From: Adiantum capillus-veneris
Taxonomy: Eukaryota > Streptophyta > Polypodiopsida > Polypodiales > Pteridaceae
Reading direction: 5' to 3'
NCBI GenBank assembly: GCA_014529385.2
Contig: CM043952.1
Span: 154,579,557 to 154,643,556 of the forward strand
Length of the DNA stretch: 64,000 bases
The position numbers and the translations under genes were made by a program. The notes below the pieces were generated by a model. It was not told the DNA's origin. It saw only the letters and a program-made list of their open reading frames with translations, and did no database searches. This document shows, piece after piece, positions 35,380 to 45,861 of the stretch. Positions within the stretch are counted from its first letter, which is position 1. Every line of letters begins with the position of its first letter.

Positions 35380-35612
35380 TGCTGTTAGAGCTGTTTTGCC
35401 TACGACTAAGAAAGCTCCTTGGGATGTAAGAGATGCGCAGGCTTTTGCATTGATTGTGTTGTATGTGAGGCACACTATTACTCCTCACATTTGTTTAGCA
35501 AAATTTGCAAAACAGACTTCGGATATTTTGGATGGTCTTTATGCAAGCGACAATGAGGCTAAAAATGCTTTGTTGCATAAAGAGGTGGAGTCGAAGATTA
35601 TTCATGTAGATT
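35380..35612 (+). mobile_element. Ty1/copia gag, right half (after CACTA)
   Basis: The frame APWDVRDAQAFALIVLYV followed by EAKNALLHKEVESKI is the UBN2-type gag region that follows the KLDGENYPMW part found at 7936-8181. Position in the protein, strand and family all fit one gag split by the CACTA. Fossil fragment. Confidence 0.78.
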
Positions 35613-35754
35613 GTTAACTGGGTCAACGTGAGTTAGCAGAAGCTGCTAATGGTTTGAGCCTTACGGATGCACATCAAAGATCAACAAGAAGCAGCAGTAA
35701 AGATTGGAGTTACACATTTTCCACATTTTCCCAAAATGGTCATGTATTGTAAAT

Positions 35755-36570
35755 GGGAAGTGAGGGCCTTTCTCGAAATGCTATCACCTACGTGTGCATC
35801 TTAAAGGCATGTGACTCTATGTAAGTGGCTATTGAAAAGATAAATCGTGCTTGTCACTACCTTGATTGATATGAATGTCAAATGTGGTGCACTTCAAAAA
35901 GTACAAAGGCTAGAGGAGCTTACTTTTAAAAACGACGAGCCCTGATTGTGGGATATGCACAACAAGAGCAAGGCCAAAAAGCTCTGGGCTGATTTCAGCA
36001 AATGCAAGGTGAGGGCCTATGTCTCAGTGCAATAACCTACACGTGCACCTTGAAGGCATGTGACTCTATGCAAGATGCTGATATGCGCTTCAAAATTCAT
36101 TCTGATATTGCTAGTCAGGGGCTGTTGTCATGCATGGCAATGCCTCGGTTGATATGTATACCAAATGTGGTGCACTTCAAAAAGCACAAAAAGTTCTTGA
36201 GGAGCTTCCTGTTTGGAATGTGGTCTATTGGAGTGCATTGATTGTGGGATAGGTGCAATAGTAGTAGGGTCAAAAAGCTCCAGGCTGTTTTTAGCAGATG
36301 CAAAGGGAGGGCATGTCTCCAGGTGCAATTACATATGCGTGTATCTTGAAGGCATGTGGCTCTATGCAAGATACTGATATGGGCATAAAAAATCACGTTG
36401 ATATTGTTACCCAAGGGCTGTTGCAAAATAGTAGTGTGCTTAGCAATGAGTTTGTCGATATGTATCAAAAATTGTGGTGCTCTTGTGTGGGATGGTTTCT
36501 CTTAGAACGCATTCATTGCAAGATATGCCCAGTAGAGGCAGGGCCAAGAAGCTTGAGACTATTTTCAATA
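35755..36570 (+). pseudogene. Pentatricopeptide-repeat (PPR) gene relic, PLS type
   Basis: At least three rounds of PPR sequence are visible: EGLSRNAITYVCILKACDSM (35762-35820); MQGEGLCLSAITYTCTLKACD with MQDADMRFKIHSDIASQGLL (36002-36123); and MQREGMSPGAITYACILKACG with MGIKNHVDIVTQGLLQNSSV (36298-36440). Between them, in another frame, are VDMYTKCGALQKAQKVLEEL and WNVVYWSALIVG (about 36140-36250). These are the alternating L, S and P motifs of plant organelle RNA-binding PPR proteins. The frame is ruined by several stops (e.g. TAA after CDSM near 35822, TAG cluster at about 36250-36262) and shifts, so it is dead. Host origin; the phrase KACGSMQD resembles fern PPR families (from memory). 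Confidence 0.78.
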
Positions 36571-38167
36571 GATGCGAAGCGAGAGACGCCGGTGCACCCA
36601 AACTGTGTCAACCCAAAGAGAAGCCAACAACACATGTGTGGAAGTTAGTAGGCGGATGGTACAATGCTTGAGCAGCTACTTGATGCAGGGTACAACAAGC
36701 ATGGATGTGGTATGCATGCCAAATACACTCCTATGCAGGTCAAAGCTTGTTTTTTGGAGCTCTGCTAGCCAGGAAACTTTACCGCATGTACTCCAAATGA
36801 GACATCAAGGTTAGCGGAGTCGAAATCTTTGTGGATTCGAGTGCAGCTGCATGGTCGTTTACTATTCGAGCGTCATTTCAAGCTCGAAATGATGATTGAC
36901 CACGGCAGTCACTATTTAGGGGATTTTATTTCGTGATCGGGTTGGAATCTGGACCATTAGCACAGCGAAGCTCGAATATCAAGGCATGCGGAGCATTCTC
37001 TCGTGGGAAGGTGGCCCAACTTGAGAGGATTTTTTTTATAAAGAAGAGGCTTTTTTGGTAATCTGGTCGCCATGCAGAAAACGGGCAGGAGCATATAGCA
37101 ACCAAGGAGGCCTAGCATGGAAAGGGCTGCCATCTGCCATGCATGCGAGGGGCAAGGCGCCATCTGGTGGCGGGGGCTACATAAGGCGAGAGAGGAGGCC
37201 GCCATTGAGAAGGAGGCAGTGCGGAAGAAGAGGGCCCAACTGCAAAAGGCACCGGGAAGCTCGATCAAGGGTGCAAGGGGAAGTCCGCCATCTGCTGGGT
37301 GGTGGGAGCAAGTGAGCATGGCGGGGTTCCATATGAAGTATCAGAAAGAGAGGTGCTACTTTTGTCGCATGGTTGGCCATGACAGAGGTGGCCATATCGA
37401 TGCTGCAAGACGGCCATAGCAGGCACAAAAAATTTGTGCTACTGGCTGGGGGGGACCGGTTAATGCAGGTTATGAACGAGCGAGTGCTACAGAAGAGGGG
37501 TCACTGGATGGAGAGCTAGCTGGTTTGAAGACGACCCGAGGAGGGATTCAGGAGTGCTGCAAGAGAAGGGCTGCCCCTGAGCAAGATATAAGAGGAGCGA
37601 TATCCATGTGAAGGGGGTTGTGAAGCCGGTTCTGAGGTCTGCATGAGTGGTACAGCGATTTATTCCAATCCGAGGCCGAGCAAAGAGGGATTCATTGGGG
37701 GTCTGAGAAGGCCGTGCAAGGTTACCAATTGTTGGAGGAGAGCACTGGCTGGAGCTGGCCGCGAGAAGGTTTGAGGAGCATGAGAGGGAGCCCAATCACG
37801 TAGCATGAGAGAGCAGCGTTACAAGCTATTGCCCTTAGGGCCGAGGGCATGGAAGGAATTTCACCAGAAATTGTGGCCTGCAGGGTTTGAAGAAGGCCCC
37901 CAAGGAGTAATTGAGGCGGGCCGGTGCTCTTGCACATGCTGCACTACAAGAAGCCGATAGCTGCAGGTTGAAGGCGGTGAGCACGAGATCGTCGAGGGCA
38001 GCATTAAAAAGCTAAAAGCATGAAGTAAACGCGAGGAAGCACTACGTCCAACGTGTGATGGTGCTATGAGAAGGTTTGGGCTCTCTGGTTTTTTGCTGAA
38101 CCACGGATTGGCCGAATGCTATACTAAAGGAAGACTTTTTTGATATATATTTCCATCATTATACACT
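36571..38167. other. Unassigned stretch
   Basis: No confident gene. A purine-rich frame at 37117-37419 contains CYFCRMVGHDRGGH, which loosely resembles a zinc knuckle but lacks the fourth ligand spacing. Nothing else supports coding. Could be decayed retroelement or PPR flank. Confidence 0.4.
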
Positions 38168-41100
38168 GTTGGAGCTAGTCAAGTCGGCATCCTCATAGTA
38201 TCCCTATCTTACTATTTCATGCTCTCCCTTGCTCTCATGCCCCTATGTGTGTTGTGTATGTGATTGATTCTGGTGCAAGGTTGGATTGGTTGACTCTATG
38301 GATGCTCTCTATCTAGACGTAGTGTATGTCGGTGATCGCAAAGGGTTCGTGGGTATCTAATGTGCTGTATATGCAAGCCTATGACAAACTTGGAGCCTGT
38401 TAGAGATTATGCAAGGATGAATTGTTGAAAGTCTGTTTTGTGTGGATTATGTTTGGGAAAGGGCTTTAAGAGTGTTCTCAAGGGTCAAATGTCAAAGCTA
38501 TGGTTACATGTTCTGTGGTGTGGTATGTTCAATTAGGGTTGGTCGGGTACGGGCATGGGCAGTGATTATCTACAAATTGGATTCTTGAGTGTGTACTAAA
38601 TATGGGATAGGGGTGCTGTGGAATCAGTGGGCTATTCCACTGGGCTATAGAGAGGCATTCAGATTGTGTGTTGGTGGTTCTCTCGTTTCTCCCTTTCCAA
38701 TGATATCACCTATGTCACAAATTGGTGACATGGATGGCCCACGAACTCACTCACACACTCTGTTGACGTGGCGACAGTTCGGATATTGCATTGACAGGCT
38801 GACATGGCACGGTGCACATAGTCGCAAAATGCACTCACATGCTGACGTGGGAATGTACGGACTTCTATGATTTTCGCTGATAGTTGTACCGATTTTTTGT
38901 AAATTGTGTTGCTGTTTTTAGCAACTTTGGAAGACCAATTGCTTTGGGGAAATTTGCTTTTGAGTTTAAAAAGACTTTGGGGCTCTGCTTTTGGGCATCC
39001 CTTTTAAGAATAAATAAGCCCACAAGCCCACATGGACTCACTCTTTAGAGCATCTGGACACAGAGTCTGAGAGTGAGCACCCACAGGATCTCTTTGTACT
39101 TTGCACACAGACTAACATAAATAGAAATACCAAAAGGGGCGCCAGTCTTTGGGGCCAATACCTCTTGGCACGGAACTACGCCAGGCTGTGTCTTTGTGAA
39201 CTGTTTTGAATTGAATCCCTATTGTGTCGCGATAGAATCTTGACTTGGGGTGTCCAAGTTTGTTATAGTGGTATCAAAGCGTGGCCAATTTCTCTTCTAT
39301 TGGGAAATCCGATCCTTTCTTTGCGACACCTATGGATTCCAACAAGAATCATTCGACTTCTTCTGCATCTCCTAAAGCAAGAGGAGATCACGAAGAAGAT
39401 TTTGATGAACAAACAGAGGAAGAGTATGGGCCACCTCGGCCTACTCAATACAAACTTGAAGAAATAGAACGTTGATAGCAGGTTGACGAGTTCACAAAGC
39501 AGATAATTAAAATTACAAAGGATCCGTAGTTTGCAAAATTTTTGTCTCAATCTATCATAGAAGTGCCCACCTAGTGGCAAAAAGCCACACCACCACCCAT
39601 CAAACCGGTAATAAAAAATCCTCCTCCTTTGAGGATGTTTACAGAGCAAGAATTAAAAGAGGTAGTTCAGACACAGATCAGTTAGTATTTGGATGGAAAC
39701 AACAAACCCTAAAAGCAAGAGAAATAGCACAAGAAAGGGACAAACTTCCCGGGTCATTTGGATCATCAATGTTCTTTTGCATTGGCAAGAAAGTAGAAGA
39801 AGCATGTACGATTTGAAGGACGACCCAGTTCTTCTTCTTCAGACAGTTCTTCCGGTTCTTCTTACTTGAGCGAGGAGGACAGAATAGGCAAAAAGCGAAG
39901 CAAGAAGCAAAGATTCGGAAAGGGCAAGGAAAAGTCAAAAAGCCCAAATTTTGCCCAATTTCTAACAGTTCTACAGAGGAGTCATCTTTAGACAATTCAA
40001 ACTTCGACGATCACATGTTTTATGCAAGAAGAAGCATTTTTATAGAGCCAGCCAATATGAATTTTTCAAAGACAAAAGCAAGAAAGTTAAAGAATTCAAA
40101 GAAGCGGACCGTCGATTAAATTTGAATCCTTTTCTGAGTTTCGAGATGCTCCAAGGGCTTTGGCCTTCATTCAACAGTTTGACATAGATTTCTCTGGAGG
40201 GCATTACTTAGAGCACTCCAAGATTAGGAGGGATACATATTTCTTCAAGGGAAATGCTCGAACATGGTGGTCCACTCTTCTTCTCAGGAAGGAATCTCCA
40301 GTTAAATGGTTGGAATTCAAAAGGCTCTCTATTTCTTCTTGGTTGACTCGAGAGTATGAATAGATCAAGCGATTTTGTTGTGGACTCCCTACAAAGATCC
40401 AAGACTATTGCCTAAAACAAAATTTGAATTCTAGTCAAGGATTGATGGGTCATGCGAAACGGGGTTTTGCAATACATTCGGGAAATTTGACCTACCCCAC
40501 TGATGGGATCTTGACTCAGAGAACCCAACAGACCTTTAGCAATGAAAGTAGAAAGAGTTTGAAAGAAAAAAAAGACCAGAATACAAGAGCTCGTCTCATT
40601 CTTCGAGAGAGGGTCAATTATATCAAAGAAGGGAAGTGTTTTGGATGCGGGGAACTTGGGCACGTCTCCGCAAAGTGACCCAAAAAGGCACAACAAGAAA
40701 AATATGAAGACAGGCCAGAGAGTTTGAGAGGAGCAAAGGAACATGGAAGAAAAGGCAAGATGAAAGCAGGAGTGGCTCCAGACTGCATGGGTACTTACCC
40801 AAGCATGATTAATAAAGGAACATAACTTTGCTGAGCTTGGGGAAAAGTGAAGGATCAAGAAGCCTCGATTTTCTTTTATGTATGAGCCAAGGTCAACTTC
40901 ATTTCACCTGAATTGGTGGTGCGGCTTGAGATTACACCCGATAGGATGAGATCACCAGCATAGGCAGTTCTAGCGGCACACGTATGGGACATAGCAATTA
41001 AACTTGTCATTGGCAAACTTCAGTTACATTGCCAGGGGTATTTGTGGCATGAGGACTTTTACATAATGCCCTTGGAAGGATGTGATGTCCTCCTAGGAGT

Positions 41101-42195
41101 CCCTTGGTACCATAATAACAACGCCATGGTCGATTATCGGGAAAAAGAAAGCAACATTGACAAATGAAAAGGGCCAAAAAACTCTACCTGATGTAGAATT
41201 GATGGGCGAATTTGTCCCTATTATATCGGCTTTGGCCATTTCCAAATTAATGAAATCTAGTATGTTTGTTTACTCGATCTACTTGAAAGAGTTAAATGAT
41301 GAACACAGAATGAACATGTATGAACTTGATAAAGAACGCTAAGATTTTCTCCACACTCATGTCGATTGCTTTTCTGAGGGCCTGCCAGGCGAGTTGCCAC
41401 CATATCGTCTTCAGGATCACACTATTAATCTGGTACCTGGAAGCACACCACAAACCGGCCACATTATCGTGTTAGCCGAGGCCAAAATGAAGAGATTATG
41501 AACCAAGTGAAAGATCTTTTGGAAAAGGTTCTTATCCAGCCAAGTACTTCACCCTACTTCTCTTCGGTGTTGTTGGTTTTAAAGAAAGAAAAATCTTGGA
41601 GAATGTGTATTGATTGCAGATTTCTCAATAAAATCACCATCAAGAATAGATTTCTGATTCCAAGGATTGATGATATTCTTCACCGACTACATGGATCCTC
41701 TTGTTTCAGCAGAATAGATTTAAAAAGTGGATATCATCATATCAGAATCACGCCGGGAGATGTCTACCAGACAGCCTTTCGGACAAGCTTCGGTTTATAT
41801 GAAGTTGTGGTGGTGCCTTTTGGCTTTATCAATGCTCCAACAACTTTCAACCAAATGATGGATAAGATTTTTTAAAGAGTATAGATCTTTTGTTGGCACT
41901 TTTTTTTATGACATTATAATCTTCTCCAAGGATGAGGCAGAACATAAACACCATCGACTTCAGGTCTTTCAGGCATTGCGAGATCACAAGTTAGTTATCA
42001 ATGCCAAGAAGAGTAAATTTTTCTTGCCGAAGATACACTTTTTGAGACACATCGTCTCAGCAGTAGGAGTACAGATTGACCCGGTCAAGATTGACACTAT
42101 ACATGATTGGCCCAATTTGAAGAATGTTCATGAAGTTAGAAGCTTCTTCAAGATTGTGTTCTTACTACCAGCGGTTCATTCAAAAGTTTGTAGAG
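38168..42195 (+). mobile_element. Ty3/gypsy remnant, plus strand, 3'-truncated
   Basis: Order: probable LTR (about 38168-39268, left limit a guess, with an ATAAATAA box near 39010), primer-binding site at 39269-39280, gag (39281-40680) with a CFGCGELGHVSAK zinc knuckle at 40640-40678, protease area (DFYIMPLEGCDVLLGVPWY near 41055-41110), and reverse transcriptase (41498-42209, with SPYFSSVLLVLKKEKSWRMC, SRIDLKSGYHHI, VVPFGFINAPTTF and the next palm motif after it). RNase H and integrase are absent; the element ends abruptly near 42195 against a fragment on the other strand. Fossil with several breaks. Confidence 0.82.
39269..39280 (+). promoter_or_regulatory. Primer-binding site, initiator tRNA-Met type
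   Basis: TGGTATCAAAGC matches the common plant TGGTATCAGAGC site at 11 of 12 bases and sits just upstream of gag. Confidence 0.8.
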
Positions 42196-42199
42196 GTCC

Positions 42200-42780
42200 T
42201 TTCTATTGATCAAAGAAAATTTGTTGACCATCTAATGGCACAATAGTTATTATTTGGATTGGAACGTACAATGCCATAGCCTTCGTTGTCATAAAATAAG
42301 TTAGGTGTAGACTTGTTGACACAAACCTCCATGGTAGCCAATATTTGATTCCACTTAAGGGTTCCAAAAAAGGTTCAAATACATAGTCATCATTGTCTAC
42401 TTCCTAGTCCAAGATGCAATCCTCTCATCGTAAACTAACATTCTCTAAAGCCCCACACATCCAAATAAGAGTGTCTTTGTTCAACCACTATACTAATTTA
42501 GTTTCAAATGATGTATTTGAATTGAACTCTAGGCTAAGTGTTTTTAGGACATCCTTGTAAGAGCAATCTTTCAAGTTTCAATTGATATTTTTCAATCAAA
42601 CTCTTGGATAGGTGTTTTTAGGACATCCTTGTAAGAGTGATCTTTCAAGTGTACCCGTATATCCTCCGTATATCCGACTTGCTTCAAATATAGGTAATTA
42701 TTTCCCTAGTCTTGGATCAATTGTATCTCTCTCATGAAAGGTCATCCCAAAATTATCTCGTAGTTCATCAACATCTAATT
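42200..42780 (-). mobile_element. Gypsy fragment related to the 18.8-kb element (protease-RT linker)
   Basis: Plus-strand text such as GCCCCACACATCCAAATAAGAGTGTCTTTGTTCAACCA parallels 26615-26655 of the 18.8-kb element, and the similarity runs on to about 26830 with the same order and strand. It is a relic of the same or a sister family. A 50-60 bp segment around AGGACATCCTTGTAAGAG is duplicated within it (42545-42565 and 42610-42630). Fossil. Confidence 0.7.
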
Positions 42781-42784
42781 CTCC

Positions 42785-43668
42785 CCTATTTGTAATAATC
42801 TTGCCAAAACATCTGTACTTGCATATCACATCATCAAAAAAAAACTTGCATACCGCATGTTTAGCTTTCGTCCTCAAAGCTCTCCCTTCTACTTGGTTTG
42901 TCAAATCCTCTCTAGCAAGCACAATGTATCTCATCTACTTTATACTTGTGAGCATGGTAATTAAATTGAAAACTCATTGAAATGCATAGATAATAAATAC
43001 TTTGAATACAACCCATCACAATGCTTAAAATTTGAGTACATTTGGCATACTCGACAAATTTCAACAAGTTGCACCACATCTTTGTGCATACCTTTCCATC
43101 AATATTGATCCTTGATTTTACTAAAAGTGGCCCAAATACCCCTATGTACAACCAATAGTGATTTGAATTTTACTTGCAATTGTGCCACTCTATGGCAAAC
43201 CACTCGTTGAGGTGTCCCCCTTCATTGCTTGGGTACTTCCATGGGAAACAATCTTGTAAGAAATACCCATAAGACTTCTTTTGAATGCGCTTGAACTCTT
43301 GATCACTCCAACATTCTAGTTTCTTTAACGTGCTCAAATATCACCCAATCAATAACCATTTACCTTCATACATTTCTTTAGAAAAGGATTGAAGTGCATA
43401 AGCTACATTTCCACATCCTGTATGGAATTGTGAGGAAGTAAAGAACTTGAACCCCACATCCTTGCTCTTGAAAATCATTTCTTCTTCATCTTCAAATCTA
43501 TCTCTAGATAGAATCTTAATAGCTATAGTCTTTAAAATATGGTGAAATTCAAGATTTAAAGATTTTATATAAGCAATGCATTGAAATCTAGCTATGATAG
43601 GAGTAGTGCAACTCGTGATCATCCCAAGCGAAGGCAAACAATTTGTCTATACAATCATAGAAGAACCT
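42785..43668 (-). mobile_element. Old minus-strand gypsy, part 3: RNase H end and integrase
   Basis: Minus-strand frames give an RNase H end with MITSCTTPIIARF, AYIKSLNLEFHHI and DRFEDEEE (43637-43341), then an integrase piece with TNQVEGRALRTKAKHAVCKF and IITNRGELD (42934-42780). It is the downstream continuation of the pol found at 50798-51704 and 57255-57554, with the second CACTA inserted between. It joins the linker fragment at about 42780. Fossil. Confidence 0.72.
43666..43668. repeat. Target-site duplication CCT (left)
   Basis: CCT precedes CACTACAAGAGG; CCT follows the other end at 50795-50797. Confidence 0.85.
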
Positions 43669-43683
43669 CACTACAAGAGGCTA

Positions 43684-43775
43684 TTCATATTAGCGACGCT
43701 CAAAAAAAAATTCTCGACGTCGCTACGAGCGTCGCAAATGTACAAGTAAATTTGCGACGCTCATAGCGACGCCGG
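43684..43775. repeat. Left subterminal repeats of the second CACTA
   Basis: About six copies of GCGACG or CGTCGC-type motifs in both orientations (TTAGCGACGCTC, GACGTCGCTACGAGCGTCGC, TTTGCGACGCTCATAGCGACG). Confidence 0.85.
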
Positions 43776-43804
43776 CTGGGCTAAAAAAATAACAGAGAGC
43801 GCCC

Positions 43805-43833
43805 AAAAACTCAGATCTCAGATCTGAGTTTTT
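43805..43833. repeat. 29-bp perfect palindrome
   Basis: AAAAACTCAGATCT, one central C, then the exact reverse complement; the flanks GCGCCC and CGGCGCC extend it imperfectly. Confidence 0.88.
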
Positions 43834-43861
43834 CGGCGCCCTCAAGCAAGAGCAGGTAACG

Positions 43862-43864
<3 letters not shown>

Positions 43865-43900
<36 letters not shown>

Positions 43901-43902
43901 CT

Positions 43903-43942
<40 letters not shown>

Positions 43943-44012
43943 ACACGAGGAGAGGAAGGAGAGCCAGGTATGCTCCTTCCCTCTCCTCACTCTCATGTTC
44001 CCTTCCCCTCTT

Positions 44013-44077
<65 letters not shown>

Positions 44078-44084
44078 TAGTGTT

Positions 44085-44140
<56 letters not shown>

Positions 44141-44380
44141 TACAAATATAAACAAAAACGCACACACACATACATAAACAAAGAATGCACACACACATTG
44201 AGAGAGGAAAAGAGAGAGAGAGCATGCATAAAAAAAAAAACGCACACATTGAGAGAGGAAAAGAGAGAGAGAGAGAACATGCATAAAAAAAAAACGCACA
44301 CATTGAGAGAGGAAAAGAGAGAGAAAACATGCATAAACAAAAAAACACACACACATTGAGAGAGAAAGAGAGAGAAACTA
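43865..44380. repeat. Mixed microsatellites and a short tandem array
   Basis: CT (about 43867-43893), CA (43904-43940), CT (44007-44054), CA (44055-44078) and GA (44087-44138) tracts are followed by about four tandem units of roughly 55 bp (44190-44370), each containing CACACATTGAGAGAGGAAA and ATGCATAAA followed by A-rich sequence. Confidence 0.92.
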
Positions 44381-44520
44381 ATTTAACGTCGTAGGAAACT
44401 AATTAAAATTAAAAGACCTAAAGATTTAGCCGACGAGGAGTTGAACTCAAGACCTATTATTCAAGAGGGAAATGGCATAACCAATCTATCATACTTGGCA
44501 TGGGTGATAGAAAGGTTATA
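44381..44520. repeat. Dispersed repeat, copy B
   Basis: Shares GACGAGGAGTTGAACTCAAG and flanks with 4688-4763. The shorter cousins at 44583-44640 and 45330-45400 share AACGTCGTAGGAAACTATCC-type sequence and flank the captured HIPP fragment on both sides. Confidence 0.65.
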
Positions 44521-44767
44521 CCATTTATCTCTTTTTATTGGCACACACATCCACACACGCGCACACACACAAGAAGAAGAGAGTTATAACGTCGTAGGAA
44601 ACTATCCTAAAAGACGTTAAAGATTAGGTTAGATGTAGACTTACGTTAAATTAGATTTAGGTTTATTTAAGTTAAATTAGATTAGATTTAGGTTTATTTT
44701 TAATTAGATTTACGTTTATTTACGCTAGATTTAGATTTACGTTATATTAGATTAGATTTAGGTCTCC

Positions 44768-45124
44768 ATAGACTGCGATGCCTGCATGAAGCGGGTGAAG
44801 AAAGCCCTCAATGGAATATAGGGTATTGCTGCCTTCACTCATGGTGGGCTCCGTCGATCCAAAAGTACTGGTGAAATGTCTTCAGAAGATAGGGAAGAAG
44901 GTGGATCTTCAGGGCGGCAAGAGTCACTACATCCCCGACACAATGACCATCTAGACAACCTCTAGTCATTCAACAACAACTTCAAAGTTAGTAACAAGAG
45001 CAAGAACGGTCTAAAGGGCCAATTGCTGTCGTGAGATGTGGATGGAGATGAGGCAGCGTCACCGCCGGAAGTTAACTCTCACATCTTTAGTGATGAGAAT
45101 GCCAACTCTTGCCGAGTTATGTGA
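44768..45124 (+). pseudogene. Captured fragment of a heavy-metal-associated isoprenylated protein (HIPP)
   Basis: The first part reads IDCDACMKRVKKALNGI (44768-44818), the metal-binding HMA motif with its CxxC cysteines at 44774-44785. After a TAG (44819-44821) and a frame change, the next part reads GSVDPKVLVKCLQKIGKKVD (about 44852-44912), the second half of an HMA fold; the strand between them looks shortened. The end, in frame with the stop at 45122-45124, reads HIFSDENANSCRVM, exactly the HIPP C-terminus with a CaaX farnesylation box (CRVM). HIPPs are membrane-associated metal chaperones of vascular plants. Here it lies between a CACTA end and its transposase, flanked by matching AT-rich GATTTAGGTTTA repeats: a transduplicated host gene fragment, not functional. 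Confidence 0.83.
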
Positions 45125-45255
45125 AAAATTATGTGTTAAATCAGTTTTAAGGTTCTTATAATCCCTGTTAGTTTAGTTCTTTGTTTTTAATATAACATAA
45201 TTTACGTTAGATTTAGATTTTTGTTATATTAGATTAGACTTAGGTTTATTTAGGT

Positions 45256-45319
<64 letters not shown>

Positions 45320-45753
45320 GAAGAAGAGAGTTTTAACGTCATAGGAAACTATCCCAAAAGACGTTAAAGATTAGGTTAGATGTAGACTTACGTTAAATTA
45401 GATTTAGGCTTATTTTTAGTTAGATTTATGTTTATTTAGATTCACGCTTATTTACGTTAGATCGAGTCCACGTAAGAATTACTTACGGTTTAGGGTTTAG
45501 AGTTAGATGAACAGTGAAAAGATCTACTGTGAAAAGGTGTTAAGATGCTGTGAAGTGCTACAGCTAGAGAAGAGACAAAGGGGTTTTGTCCACTACATGC
45601 AGTATCATGTAGACGTGGGTCTGTAGATTTCTTGTACCCACAAATATAGGTGTATTGACGAATAAAGATGAGATTATAACCCGGTGGTTCTGATCTCCGT
45701 GCACCTCTAGACCGAGGTGTGCGGGGATTGGACATGACTAGAGAATGTGAGGT

Positions 45754-45799
<46 letters not shown>

Positions 45800-45861
45800 G
45801 ACGAATAATGCCAATAGAATATTAAATTTGTTGTCCAGGTTATAAGATTTTTATCCTCATT
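45125..45861. repeat. CACTA interior: AT-rich repeats, (CA)n, dispersed-repeat copy D, (GA)n
   Basis: A CA tract spans about 45260-45318, the dispersed repeat copy D 45330-45400, degenerate GATTTAGGTTTATTTACG repeats 45190-45255 and 45400-45470, and a GA tract 45755-45796. The minus-strand open frame 45735-45490 has no recognisable feature. Confidence 0.8.

Noticed and set aside
35613-35640. TGTTAACTGGGTCAACG resembles the LTR start at 57555
   Set aside because: Similarity stops after about 25 bases; no LTR body or end follows, so not called a solo LTR.
37117-37419. Zinc-knuckle-like CYFCRMVGHDRGGH
   Set aside because: The fourth ligand is not in place and no gag context was found.
44640-45470. 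Telomere-like GATTTAGGTTTA repeats
   Set aside because: Degenerate, not TTTAGGG; part of the CACTA interior repeats.
45490-45735. 81-codon minus-strand frame inside the second CACTA
   Set aside because: No motif or splice context; likely chance.
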